A stretch of DNA of 14,500 nucleotides. Origin: Angelobacter sp036557225. GTDB taxonomy: Bacteria > Acidobacteriota > Terriglobia > Terriglobales > Acidobacteriaceae. The first letter of the stretch is position 1. Each line of letters starts with the position of its first letter. This document shows positions 1-7,003 of this stretch, piece after piece. The position numbers and the translations under genes are program-made. Location: NCBI GenBank assembly GCA_036557225.1, contig DATBHX010000020.1:1-14500 (forward strand). The letters are read 5' to 3'. The notes beneath the pieces were generated by a model, which was not told where the DNA came from, did no database searches, and was given only the letters and a program-made list of their open reading frames with translations.

Positions 1-427
1 CCTTCCCGATCAGTCGCGGCAGCCTTTGTGTGCCGCCCCAGCCGGTGATTACCCCCAGGCTGGCGCCACGATGTCCGAAGATCGCATTGGGTGCGGCAAT
101 GCGATAGTCGCACGCCAGCGACAGGTCCATGCTGCCACCCATGCAGTAGCCGCGAATCGCTGCGATGACTGGGACAGGAAAATGATCGACCATCTGCATC
201 AGCGACTGGCCGCGCCGGGAAAACTCGAATGCTGCAGGACCGCTGAGCTGGGATATTTCATTCAGGTCCGCTCCAACTGAAAAGAACTTGTCATTGCCGG
301 TAATGATCAGGGCTTTCAGCGTACCGGCTTCAGCTTCGGCCCGCAGTCCCTCGACTGCGGCATGCACGGCAGCCACACGGGCCATGTTGAGGATGTTGGT
401 GCCGTCAACTGAGACCAGTTGCACCAC
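1..427 (-). CDS. Enoyl-CoA hydratase/isomerase (crotonase) family protein, C-terminus cut by window edge
   Basis: Translating the minus strand gives a crotonase-fold protein: FFSVGADL (first oxyanion-hole strand), GYCMGGSMDLSLACDYRIA (second oxyanion-hole glycines) and FGHRGASLG followed by GWGGTQRLPRLIGK, where the window ends. Family members act on acyl-CoA thioesters (hydratases, isomerases, decarboxylases, dehalogenases). Aligned by eye to mitochondrial enoyl-CoA hydratase, the two catalytic glutamates are not conserved: the first is Asp (GGSMD) and the second Gly (FGHRG). A classical hydratase reaction is therefore not assured. The start is uncertain. The coordinate given is the first conventional start, GTG at 427-425, but it would remove the first beta strand (YFALSRERDCAVVQL). 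The frame stays open up to 526 without ATG, GTG or TTG; an ATC at 484-482 follows GGAG by five bases and would give a normal N-terminus. Family sure, substrate unknown. Confidence 0.85.
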   Translation of the reverse strand, partial: MVQLVSVDGTNILNMARVAAVHAAVEGLRAEAEAGTLKALIITGNDKFFSVGADLNEISQLSGPAAFEFSRRGQSLMQMVDHFPVPVIAAIRGYCMGGSMDLSLACDYRIAAPNAIFGHRGASLGVITGWGGTQRLPRLIGK

Positions 428-489
428 GGCGCAGTCGCGTTCGCGGCTTAAAGCAAAATATTGATTGTCGGCCGGGTTAACGATTTTTT

Positions 490-513
490 CTCCGCGCCTC
501 CGCGTCTCCGCGG
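490..513. repeat. Tandem 8-bp repeat, 3 x CTCCGCGN
   Basis: Three perfect octamers, CTCCGCGC, CTCCGCGT and CTCCGCGG, differ only in the eighth base. They lie between the stop of the zinc-ribbon gene (527) and the start of the crotonase gene. On the minus strand each unit reads CGCGGAG, so the last unit leaves a GGAG at 493-490 that could serve as Shine-Dalgarno for the crotonase gene. Confidence 0.8.
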
Positions 514-526
514 TGAAATCTTCGTT

Positions 527-772
527 TTAGTAGAAGTCGCTGCAGCTCAAAAAGAAGCCGCAGGTCTTGCACACCATCTTGCAGCGAGAATCACGCATCT
601 GGGAGCCGCAATTTGGACAATAGCTGGAAAGATCGGCTTTGGGCCGGGGTTGAGAATCTTCTTGCTGCAGCGGTGTTCTTGGGATCTGCGGATTCATCCT
701 TTGCAGTGTAACTCCATTGCCCGTGCAACGCACCTTCAAAGACGGCGGCAACAGCGCTCCTGTAACCAACAT
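527..772 (-). CDS. Small Cys-rich zinc-ribbon protein
   Basis: An 81-residue protein whose C-terminal 30 residues carry the only recognisable signal: C52-x2-C55, C64, C68-x2-C71 and C77, ending in CSDFY. Two CxxC pairs about a dozen residues apart are a zinc-ribbon arrangement; C64 and C77 are additional cysteines. The N-terminal half is Pro/Gln/Ser-rich and looks disordered. I have the impression that this compact CPxCG...CKxxC...C-S-D-x-Y protein recurs in Acidobacteriota, but no function is known to me. The start at 772 is supported by AAGGTGAG just upstream. A shorter form from Met26 (697) remains possible, although its AAAGG abuts the ATG. It is divergent from the glycosyltransferase at 805, with about 30 bp between them. 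Confidence 0.65.
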   Translation of the reverse strand: MLVTGALLPPSLKVRCTGNGVTLQRMNPQIPRTPLQQEDSQPRPKADLSSYCPNCGSQMRDSRCKMVCKTCGFFLSCSDFY

Positions 773-804
773 CTCACCTTAGGCAGAGCTCTTTGACGGT
801 TTGA

Positions 805-1905
805 ATGAAACTTACTTTCTTCGGACTAACCATCTCTTCTTCCTGGGGCAACGGACACGCGACGCCGTATCGCGCCATCATTCGAGCGCTGCACCAGATG
901 GGGCATCAGGTACATTTTTTTGAAAAGGACGCTCCCTACTACAGCTCCTGTCGCGACTTTGACACCTGCGACTACTGCACACTGACCCTATATCCGGATT
1001 GGAGCTCCATTCGTGAGAAAGCCCTTGCTGTCGCCGCCAAGGCCGACGCCGTAATCACCGCCAGCTTTCTTCCTGAAGGCCAGCGGATCAACGATGAACT
1101 GCTTGCACTGCCGCCCCCTCTTCACGTCTTTTACGACCTCGATACTCCCGTCACCCTCAGCAAACTTGAACAGGACGGCGTGGAGTACGTGCGCCGCGAC
1201 CAGTTTCCTGAATTCGATCTCCTCCTGTCGTTCACCGGCGGCCAGATCCTGAACCTTTTGAGAAACAGGTATGGTGTCCGCCTCGCCCGGCCTCTCTATG
1301 GCTGCGTTGATCCCGACGACTACCTGCGCTGCGCCCCCAACCGGGACTTTTCATGCGATCTGAGCTACATGGGCACCTATTCCGCCGACCGCCAGGAAAA
1401 ACTGGATGAACTGTTGCTGGAGCCAGCCCGCCGCAATCGAGACAAGCAGTTCCTGCTGGCGGGCTCGCTCTATCCCTGGCAGTGGCAGTGGCCACAGAAT
1501 GTGCGCCGTATCGAGCACGTGGCGCCGGCTGAGCACGCACGCTTCTACTCCTCCTCCCGCATCACGCTGAACCTCACGCGCGGGGCGATGGCAGCCTACG
1601 GCTGGTGCCCCTCCGGCCGCTTTTTTGAAGCCGCTGCCTGCGGCACCCCTTTGATCACCGACATGTGGGAAGGGCTGGACTCATTTTTTGATCCCCAGAA
1701 CGATCTGCGCGTGGTCACGAGCGCCGAAGACGTGGAACACGCACTCAAGGCGCCGGAGAGCGACTTGCAGGCAATGGCCAACCGCGCCCGCCAGCGCACC
1801 CTGGACGAGCACACAGGCCACGTTCGTGCCGGACAGCTGCTCAAGTACCTGGAGGAAGCTATTTCTGTGAAAACTGAATCCCTGCCGGCCGAGGTGGCTC
1901 GATGA
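805..1905 (+). CDS. CgeB-like glycosyltransferase
   Basis: A 366-residue GT-B-type glycosyltransferase of the kind annotated as CgeB family or glycosyl transferases group 1. The N-terminus has the Rossmann start with a flexible glycine loop (FFGLTISSSWGNGHATPYRA, residues 5-24). The middle carries YDLDTP and LSFTGG. The C-terminal sugar-nucleotide domain has the LTRGAM and PSGRFFEAAACGTPLI stretches (around residues 250-285), the latter matching the E-x7-E-like region of GT4-type enzymes, followed by a helical tail. No signal peptide or membrane segment is visible, so it is probably cytoplasmic and makes a cell-surface or storage glycan. The sugar and acceptor cannot be read from sequence. 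It overlaps the next gene by ATGA, so the pair is translationally coupled. The nucleotidyltransferase partner suggests a shared nucleotide-sugar pathway. Confidence 0.85.
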   Translation: MKLTFFGLTISSSWGNGHATPYRAIIRALHQMGHQVHFFEKDAPYYSSCRDFDTCDYCTLTLYPDWSSIREKALAVAAKADAVITASFLPEGQRINDELLALPPPLHVFYDLDTPVTLSKLEQDGVEYVRRDQFPEFDLLLSFTGGQILNLLRNRYGVRLARPLYGCVDPDDYLRCAPNRDFSCDLSYMGTYSADRQEKLDELLLEPARRNRDKQFLLAGSLYPWQWQWPQNVRRIEHVAPAEHARFYSSSRITLNLTRGAMAAYGWCPSGRFFEAAACGTPLITDMWEGLDSFFDPQNDLRVVTSAEDVEHALKAPESDLQAMANRARQRTLDEHTGHVRAGQLLKYLEEAISVKTESLPAEVAR

Positions 1906-2657
1906 TCGGCATTATTCCCGCGGCCGGCGCCGGCCAGCGCATACAGCCACTGGGCTGCTCTAAAGAGTTGCTGCCCGTAGGCTCCCGGCTGGTCGATGGC
2001 GCAGAGCGTCCGAAAGCGGTCTCCGAGTATCTCGTCGAACGGATGATCGCCGCCGGAGCCGACCACATCTGCATGGTCATCTCGGCGGAAAAGACTGACA
2101 TCATCGAGTACTATGCCGCACGTGACTACGCGGCGGAGATCTTTTACGTGGTGCAGCAGTCCCCGCGCGGCCTGTGCGATGCGCTCTTCCGCGCTGAGCC
2201 ATTCGCCCGCCACCATGATCGCGTGCTGGTCGGATTGCCGGATACCATCTGGTTCCCCGAAAACGCCTACGTGCCAGCACTCGCGTCAACCGAAGCTGAC
2301 TGCAGCCTGGTGCTGTTTCCGGTTGACGATCCCTCGCTTTTTGACGCCGTCGTCTGTGACGATCTTGGCTTTGTGGAGGAGGTCCAGGTCAAGACCCAAG
2401 ACGCACGCTCCAACTGGATATGGGGCGCCGTAACCACCACAGGAGCGGCCTTTCACCGGCTGAAGCTGTTATGGGAATCGCGCCACCGGAGTGACGAATA
2501 TCTGGGTGAGCTGCTGAATGCCTTCATCGCTGCAGGCAATGTGGTTCGAGGGACTTTTTGCGGCGAAACCTATATGGATGTCGGAACCTTGGAAGGCTAC
2601 CACAACGCCCAGGACTATCTGCGGGCGCACATCGCACGGACCCGCCGCGCCGCTTAA
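1902..2657 (+). CDS. Sugar-phosphate nucleotidyltransferase (RmlA-like)
   Basis: A 251-residue NTP_transferase family protein that would activate a sugar 1-phosphate with an NTP, releasing pyrophosphate. The nucleotide-binding signature is at residues 4-26: IPAAGAGQRIQPLG then SKELLPVG, a variant of the G-x-G-T-R-x6-K-x-L-x-P-V loop with Gln in place of the usual Thr. Further landmarks are VGLPDTIW (metal/product loop, near residue 110), the WIWGAV stretch and CGETYMDVGTLEGY near the C-terminus, which matches the W/D-x-G-T-x-E motif at the end of RmlA-type catalytic domains. The length equals a bare catalytic domain with no left-handed beta-helix acyltransferase extension. It starts inside the stop of the upstream glycosyltransferase (ATGA overlap), so the two are one operon and probably one pathway. 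Whether the substrate is glucose, mannose or another sugar 1-phosphate is not visible. Confidence 0.87.
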   Translation: MIGIIPAAGAGQRIQPLGCSKELLPVGSRLVDGAERPKAVSEYLVERMIAAGADHICMVISAEKTDIIEYYAARDYAAEIFYVVQQSPRGLCDALFRAEPFARHHDRVLVGLPDTIWFPENAYVPALASTEADCSLVLFPVDDPSLFDAVVCDDLGFVEEVQVKTQDARSNWIWGAVTTTGAAFHRLKLLWESRHRSDEYLGELLNAFIAAGNVVRGTFCGETYMDVGTLEGYHNAQDYLRAHIARTRRAA

Positions 2658-2675
2658 GCACGGACCGGCAAAAAC

Positions 2676-2918
2676 TCAGGCATTGGAGCGCAAAATGTCC
2701 CTGATCTCCCGGTTGATCTTGGCGCAGTCGCGGCTGGCCTTATCGATCAGCTCCGCCCACTTTTTGGTGTTGTCATCCAGCTTTGACTGGGCCAGCAGAT
2801 ATGAGGCCTGCATGATCGTCTCCACCGAATTGCTGAGGTCGTGAGCCAGGGCCCGTAGCTTGGTATTGATTTCCGCAGGAATCTTCGCCGAGGATTCCAG
2901 TTTTGGCTGCGCGCTCAT
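2676..2918 (-). CDS. Orphan histidine-kinase-like dimerisation (HisKA/DHp) helix-hairpin protein
   Basis: An 80-residue protein if started at the ATG at 2918, which has GAGGA seven bases upstream; an in-frame ATG at 2951 would add 11 residues. Residues 17-45 resemble the H-box helix of sensor kinases, LRALAHDLSNSVETIMQASY, with His26 where the phospho-acceptor sits (H-D-L-S-N compares with H-D-L/F-x-N in HisKA domains). A second amphipathic helix runs from LDDNTKKWAELIDKA to the C-terminus. There is no ATP-binding domain, receiver domain or membrane segment, so this is a DHp hairpin on its own. It might be a phosphotransfer module or a dominant partner of another kinase; that is inference. 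It converges on the nucleotidyltransferase, with 18 bp between the stops. Confidence 0.7.
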   Translation of the reverse strand: MSAQPKLESSAKIPAEINTKLRALAHDLSNSVETIMQASYLLAQSKLDDNTKKWAELIDKASRDCAKINREIRDILRSNA

Positions 2919-2951
2919 ATCCTTTTCCTCATGAGTATTTTGTAAGGCCAC

Positions 2952-3258
2952 CAGACACCAATCCTATGTTCACCTTTGAGTTAGAAGCAAATCGCCCAGC
3001 GAACGGTTGTCCCGTGCTGCTGCTCCGACGGCTGGCCTTTGGGACGTGTCCTGCCCACGTAATCTACACTGCCCGGCCATTCTTCCTAACTCGCTAAGGT
3101 AAATCATCGGTGGAAGCTAGCTCTTTCTCCGATAGGGATTAAGGCTGACAGGCCCTAGAATCCGCCCACTCATACAGCAGTACAAAACCAAATTTTCTTA
3201 GACGGATGCAAGACTTTAGCTCGCCGCGCACGCTGGGCAGTGAGCCTTTGGGGGAAGT
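2952..3258. other. Gene-free stretch before the secreted hydrolase gene
   Basis: About 300 bp between the divergent orphan DHp gene and the secreted hydrolase gene. It must hold the promoters for both. I see no convincing -35/-10 pair, no riboswitch consensus and no strong hairpin. The 64-codon frame across 2903-3097 has no family features. GGGGGAAGT just before 3259 is the Shine-Dalgarno site for the GTG start there. Confidence 0.5.
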
Positions 3259-5871
3259 GTGCGCGAATTACCGATTCGGATCGTGTTGTTTTCCATTTTG
3301 TGGTCTCTGCCGGCGTTGGCCGCCGGGACCTCGTTTCAAGCCACCACCACGCTCACGGCTGAAACCTCCACCAACACCAGCATAGCCGCTACCTTCGCGA
3401 CGCAAACCAACGGCAACCTGGGACAAGCCAACATCAGCAAAGTGCCGACGCGCAGCCTGCTCTATCCCGGCTCAACCGCCAGGCTTTATGCGCACTGGCT
3501 TCCCTGGTTCGGCTTTGGCGACCACATGAACGTCGGCTATGTCTCCAGCGACTCGCTGCAGATCCAAAAGCAGGTAAATGACATGATCAGCCGCGGGCTC
3601 GATGGGGCGGTCATCGATTGGTATGGCCGGGGAACGTTCAACAAGCATTTTGCCTCTTACGACCAGGCGTCGCAGGGCTTCATGCATGAATCCGAGCTGC
3701 ACGCCGGATTCAACTTCGCCATCATGCACGATGCCGGCGCTCTCAAGACCTGCGCAGGCACCGTAGGTTGCGACGTAACGCAGACCCTCATCGACGATCT
3801 GAACTACGCCAACGTCACCTATGCAGCCTCTCCGGCCTATCTGCGCAGCGGTGGACGTCCCGTGATTTATTTCTTCGGCCATGAAGCTTATGCGATCGAC
3901 TGGGCGCGCGTTCGCGCCGGCGTTGCCGGAAATCCGATGTTTATCTTTCGCAACGGTGGCGGCTTTTCTGCAGCCCAGACCAGCGGAGCGTTTTCCTGGG
4001 TAGCCCCGGAGACAGTTTCCGCCACCAACCTAATGGCGCTGACCTATCTCGACAATTACTACAAGACCGCGCTCGCTTTCCCGGCAGAATATTCCACCGG
4101 CTCAGCCTACAAGGGCTTTAATGACACGCTGGCCCTCTGGGGCACGGGGCGGATGATCGGCCAGCAGTGCGGGCAAACATGGCTACAGAGCCTGGCTGAT
4201 GCGGGCAAGTACTATTCGTCTGCCAAACAGATGCTCGGCATCCAGTTGGTGACCTGGAATGACTACGAAGAAGGCTCGGAGGTTGAGACCGGCATCGACA
4301 ACTGCGTTACCGTCACCGCCACGGTCGCTGCGACAACGGTTTCATGGAGCATCACCGGCCAGATGAATACGGTTGACCATTTTTCTGCGTTTGTCTCGCA
4401 GGATGGCGAAAATCTGATGTGGCTGGCCGACGCCGCCACCAGCGTAAGTTCTCTGAACCTTGCCCAGTTCAATCTGAATTCCGGCAACTACATTGTCTAC
4501 GTCAAGGCCGTGGGCAAGCCGTCGCTCACTAACAAGATGTCCGCTGGCGTGCAGCTTACAGTGCCAAACCTGCCGCCAGTAGCGGCTTTGAGCGTGACGC
4601 CTTCAGGCGGGACTGCGCCGCTAACAGTGAGCGCATCGAGTAGCGGCTCCAGCGATCCGGATGGAAGCATCGCCTCAACCAGCATCAGTTTTGGCGATGG
4701 CAGCGCAGCGGTGACCAGCGCAGGCGCAACCCACGTTTACACAACGGCAGGAACGTACACAGTGACTGCGACCGTTACGGATAATCTTGGCGCAATCGCC
4801 AGCAAATCGGCCACGGTGGTTGTGACTTCGGCCGCTCCAAATAAGCCGCCTATCGGGGTGATTTTAGCTACGCCAGCGACTGCCTATGGTCCAGCCACCA
4901 TCAGCGTCAGCGCGGCTGGGTCTTCTGATCCTGATGGAACCATCGCCAGCGCAGTGCTCAACCTTGGCGACGGATCGTCCGCCTCCGGTTTCACGGCGTC
5001 TCACACCTATGCCAATGCCGGAACCTACACGGTAACAGCGAAGGTCACGGACAATCAGGGCGCGTCGTCTTCCGCCAGTACAACCATTACGGTGAAAGCT
5101 CCTGAGGTCGTTGTGAGCAGTCCATCGAATGGGTCAACGGTCAACCTCCAGCCGGTGATTGTCGCCAGCGGGTTCTCAGGAAATCCGGTGGTAGCGATGC
5201 AGATCTACCGCGACGGAGCACTTGCTGCGACTGTAGATGCATCCAGCCTCAATACCAAGATCGCTCTGCAGCCCGGGCCGCACACCGTGATTATCAAGGG
5301 CTGGGACAGCGCCGGCCGCAGCTTCGCCAGGACATTGAGCATCACGGTTGTAAATCAGCCGCCAACGGCTGCTCTCAGCCTGAGTTCAAGCTCGATTCTA
5401 GTGGGTGGATCGATTACAGCATCGGCCGCAGCTTCCAGCGACCCCGACGGCTCCATTGCCAAAGCCACGATCAAGTTTGGCGACGGCACATCAGCCACCG
5501 GGTTCAGCGCTGTGCATCAGTACAAAAGCGCTGGGACATACACAGTAACGGCCACGGTGACTGATAATCTGGGCGCGACTTCAAGCAAGTCAGCAGCCGT
5601 CGTCGTCAAACCTCAATCCGTGATCGTCACCAGCCCAAAGTTTGCTTCCACGACCGCCACAACCGTTCGTGCAACTGGCAACGCATCATCCGGCTATCCC
5701 GTGGTCGCCACCCAGGTCTATCTCGATGGCGTGCTCAAATTTCAGACGTCGACGAGCACAGCCGACACAACGCTATCGCTTCCTGTAGGCGCGCATCAGA
5801 TCACGATTCAGGGATGGGACAGCTCGGGAGCAACGTTCAAATCAGCGGTGACTGTGACGCGGAGGTTGTAG
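3259..5871 (+). CDS. Secreted GH71/99-like glycoside hydrolase with PKD and Ig-like modules
   Basis: An 870-residue protein starting at GTG, preceded by GGGGGAAGT. Residues 1-22 form a signal peptide (hydrophobic IVLFSILWSLPALAA) with likely cleavage after ALA. Residues about 50-350 are a TIM-barrel-like domain resembling GH71/GH99-type hydrolases: YAHWLPWFG, GLDGAVIDWYGRG (near 115) and the C-terminal VTWNDYEEGSEVETG (331-345), the last being the hallmark W-N-D/E-x-x-E-G-x-x-x-E pattern of that group. A linker of about 90 residues follows. The tail alternates PKD (439-520), PKD (530-612), Ig-like (615-697), PKD (702-785) and Ig-like (787-870). Each PKD has SSDPDGSIA-type and Y-x-x-A-G-T-Y-T-V-T-A motifs; the Ig-like units share VYLDG/IYRDG and GWDS. 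It probably acts outside the cytoplasm on an alpha-glucan or other polysaccharide. It stands alone and meets the GNAT gene tail to tail. Confidence 0.82.
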   Translation: MRELPIRIVLFSILWSLPALAAGTSFQATTTLTAETSTNTSIAATFATQTNGNLGQANISKVPTRSLLYPGSTARLYAHWLPWFGFGDHMNVGYVSSDSLQIQKQVNDMISRGLDGAVIDWYGRGTFNKHFASYDQASQGFMHESELHAGFNFAIMHDAGALKTCAGTVGCDVTQTLIDDLNYANVTYAASPAYLRSGGRPVIYFFGHEAYAIDWARVRAGVAGNPMFIFRNGGGFSAAQTSGAFSWVAPETVSATNLMALTYLDNYYKTALAFPAEYSTGSAYKGFNDTLALWGTGRMIGQQCGQTWLQSLADAGKYYSSAKQMLGIQLVTWNDYEEGSEVETGIDNCVTVTATVAATTVSWSITGQMNTVDHFSAFVSQDGENLMWLADAATSVSSLNLAQFNLNSGNYIVYVKAVGKPSLTNKMSAGVQLTVPNLPPVAALSVTPSGGTAPLTVSASSSGSSDPDGSIASTSISFGDGSAAVTSAGATHVYTTAGTYTVTATVTDNLGAIASKSATVVVTSAAPNKPPIGVILATPATAYGPATISVSAAGSSDPDGTIASAVLNLGDGSSASGFTASHTYANAGTYTVTAKVTDNQGASSSASTTITVKAPEVVVSSPSNGSTVNLQPVIVASGFSGNPVVAMQIYRDGALAATVDASSLNTKIALQPGPHTVIIKGWDSAGRSFARTLSITVVNQPPTAALSLSSSSILVGGSITASAAASSDPDGSIAKATIKFGDGTSATGFSAVHQYKSAGTYTVTATVTDNLGATSSKSAAVVVKPQSVIVTSPKFASTTATTVRATGNASSGYPVVATQVYLDGVLKFQTSTSTADTTLSLPVGAHQITIQGWDSSGATFKSAVTVTRRL

Positions 5872-5874
5872 CGG

Positions 5875-6867
5875 CTAGGCTTCCCAGACAAAGGCGTCAA
5901 AGCGCCGGCGCGTCTCAAAGCCCAGCCGGCGATAGAGTTCCACGGCCTTGGTATTGGCCTCCGTCACCGTCAGGCTCAGGCCAATAAAGTTGCGGGTTCG
6001 GAGTTCCTGCGTGGACAGGCCAATCAGCGACTCACCAATCCGCTTCCCGCGATGCTCGGGCAGCACGCAAACCTGGGTGATATGTCCTACGTCTTCTCGC
6101 ACACGCGAGCAAAGCAGCAGGCCGGCAATCGAACGCGTCGGTTTATGCAACGCGACGAACGACGCATTGCCGTCAAACACGCCGCAACCGGGAAAGCGAA
6201 CAATGTTGTTCAGAAACCGCAGCGAGCCGTTCAGGTTGCGATATTGGTCATTGATCTCGGCATCAATGTGCTCGCGATAGGCCGTCGTGATCACGGCTGC
6301 CGCGGGCTGGAAGTCCTGCTCCACCCAGCGGCGGAATTCGAAGTCGGCATGCGGCGCGATTTGCGGCCGTGATCCATTCTTCAAAGGCAAGGTCATGAAG
6401 AGGCGGGGAAACTGGCGAAATCCGGCGTCCAGGAACGGATCGCTGAGCACACCGGACTCGTGCGGCAAGAGCTGCGCTTCAATGCGCTGAATCCCGGGCG
6501 ACTGCTGCAGTGTCCCGATCACATGCACCGCCAGCCGGTGCTCCACCGTCTCGCCTTCGATGCGGATGGAATCATCGGCATAGAGGTCACCGATTACGCC
6601 CTTGCTGCCTTCATAGACAAAGAACGAGTAGCCGCCAATGCGATTGTCTTCCACCGCGGCATAGCCGGGTAGAATTTTGGAATCGATATAGCGGAGGATC
6701 ATCTCGGCCGATGGACGGTAATCCCAGGACATCATCTGCGCCCACAAAAGCGTCTCCCGCTCCAGCAGCGGACGCAAGTGGTGCGAGCTGAAGTGCCTGA
6801 GATCCAGAATCTCCACGCCAAAAGGATGATGGATTCGGGGTGTTTCGATCGGGGTATGAAGGCCCAT
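5875..6867 (-). CDS. GNAT-family N-acetyltransferase
   Basis: A 330-residue protein whose C-terminal ~150 residues are a GNAT domain: a beta-strand and acetyl-CoA loop VCVLPEHRGKRIGESLI (about 266-282), then LTVTEANTKAVELYRRLGF, the classic N-x-x-A-x-x-x-Y-x-x-x-G-F end of the fold. The pyrophosphate loop reads RGKRIG, with Arg where Gly is usual in R/Q-x-x-G-x-G/A. The N-terminal half (IGGYSFFVYEG, GVIGDLYAD, PFLDAGFRQFPRLFM) looks like a second, degenerate GNAT-like half, so a tandem-GNAT architecture is likely. The start at 6867 is supported by AGGGAA six bases upstream. The substrate is unknown. It is transcribed toward the hydrolase gene, whose stop is 3 bp away, so the two transcripts probably overlap at their 3' ends unless terminated elsewhere. 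Confidence 0.8.
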   Translation of the reverse strand: MGLHTPIETPRIHHPFGVEILDLRHFSSHHLRPLLERETLLWAQMMSWDYRPSAEMILRYIDSKILPGYAAVEDNRIGGYSFFVYEGSKGVIGDLYADDSIRIEGETVEHRLAVHVIGTLQQSPGIQRIEAQLLPHESGVLSDPFLDAGFRQFPRLFMTLPLKNGSRPQIAPHADFEFRRWVEQDFQPAAAVITTAYREHIDAEINDQYRNLNGSLRFLNNIVRFPGCGVFDGNASFVALHKPTRSIAGLLLCSRVREDVGHITQVCVLPEHRGKRIGESLIGLSTQELRTRNFIGLSLTVTEANTKAVELYRRLGFETRRRFDAFVWEA

Positions 6868-6918
6868 GGAACTTCCCTGTGCCGCGCTACCTACTACGGT
6901 AAACGGCGGCGAGCTAAG

Positions 6919-6947
6919 AGTCTAGCGTTGACCAGGAAATTAAGCAA
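6919..6947 (-). promoter_or_regulatory. Possible sigma70-type promoter for the GNAT gene
   Basis: Reading the minus strand, TTGCTT (6947-6942) and TAGACT (6924-6919) are separated by exactly 17 bases and lie about 50 bp before the GNAT start codon. Both hexamers are imperfect matches to the consensus, so this is a weak candidate. Confidence 0.3.
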
Positions 6948-7003
6948 AGCTTGTATCTACCTTAGGAACCAAAGCAGTAGGAACCAGCGGCGTCACTGTC
7001 CTT

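Noticed and set aside
461..796. 111-codon plus-strand frame across the zinc-ribbon gene
   Set aside because: The minus strand gives an ordered cysteine motif, a Shine-Dalgarno and a sensible length; the plus frame gives nothing.
1596..2216. 206-codon minus-strand frame opposite the CgeB-like/nucleotidyltransferase pair
   Set aside because: No recognisable domain; antisense to two supported, translationally coupled genes.
2952..3258. Possible riboswitch in the long leader of the hydrolase gene
   Set aside because: I looked for c-di-GMP, TPP, cobalamin and SAM consensus pieces and found none, and no strong hairpin.
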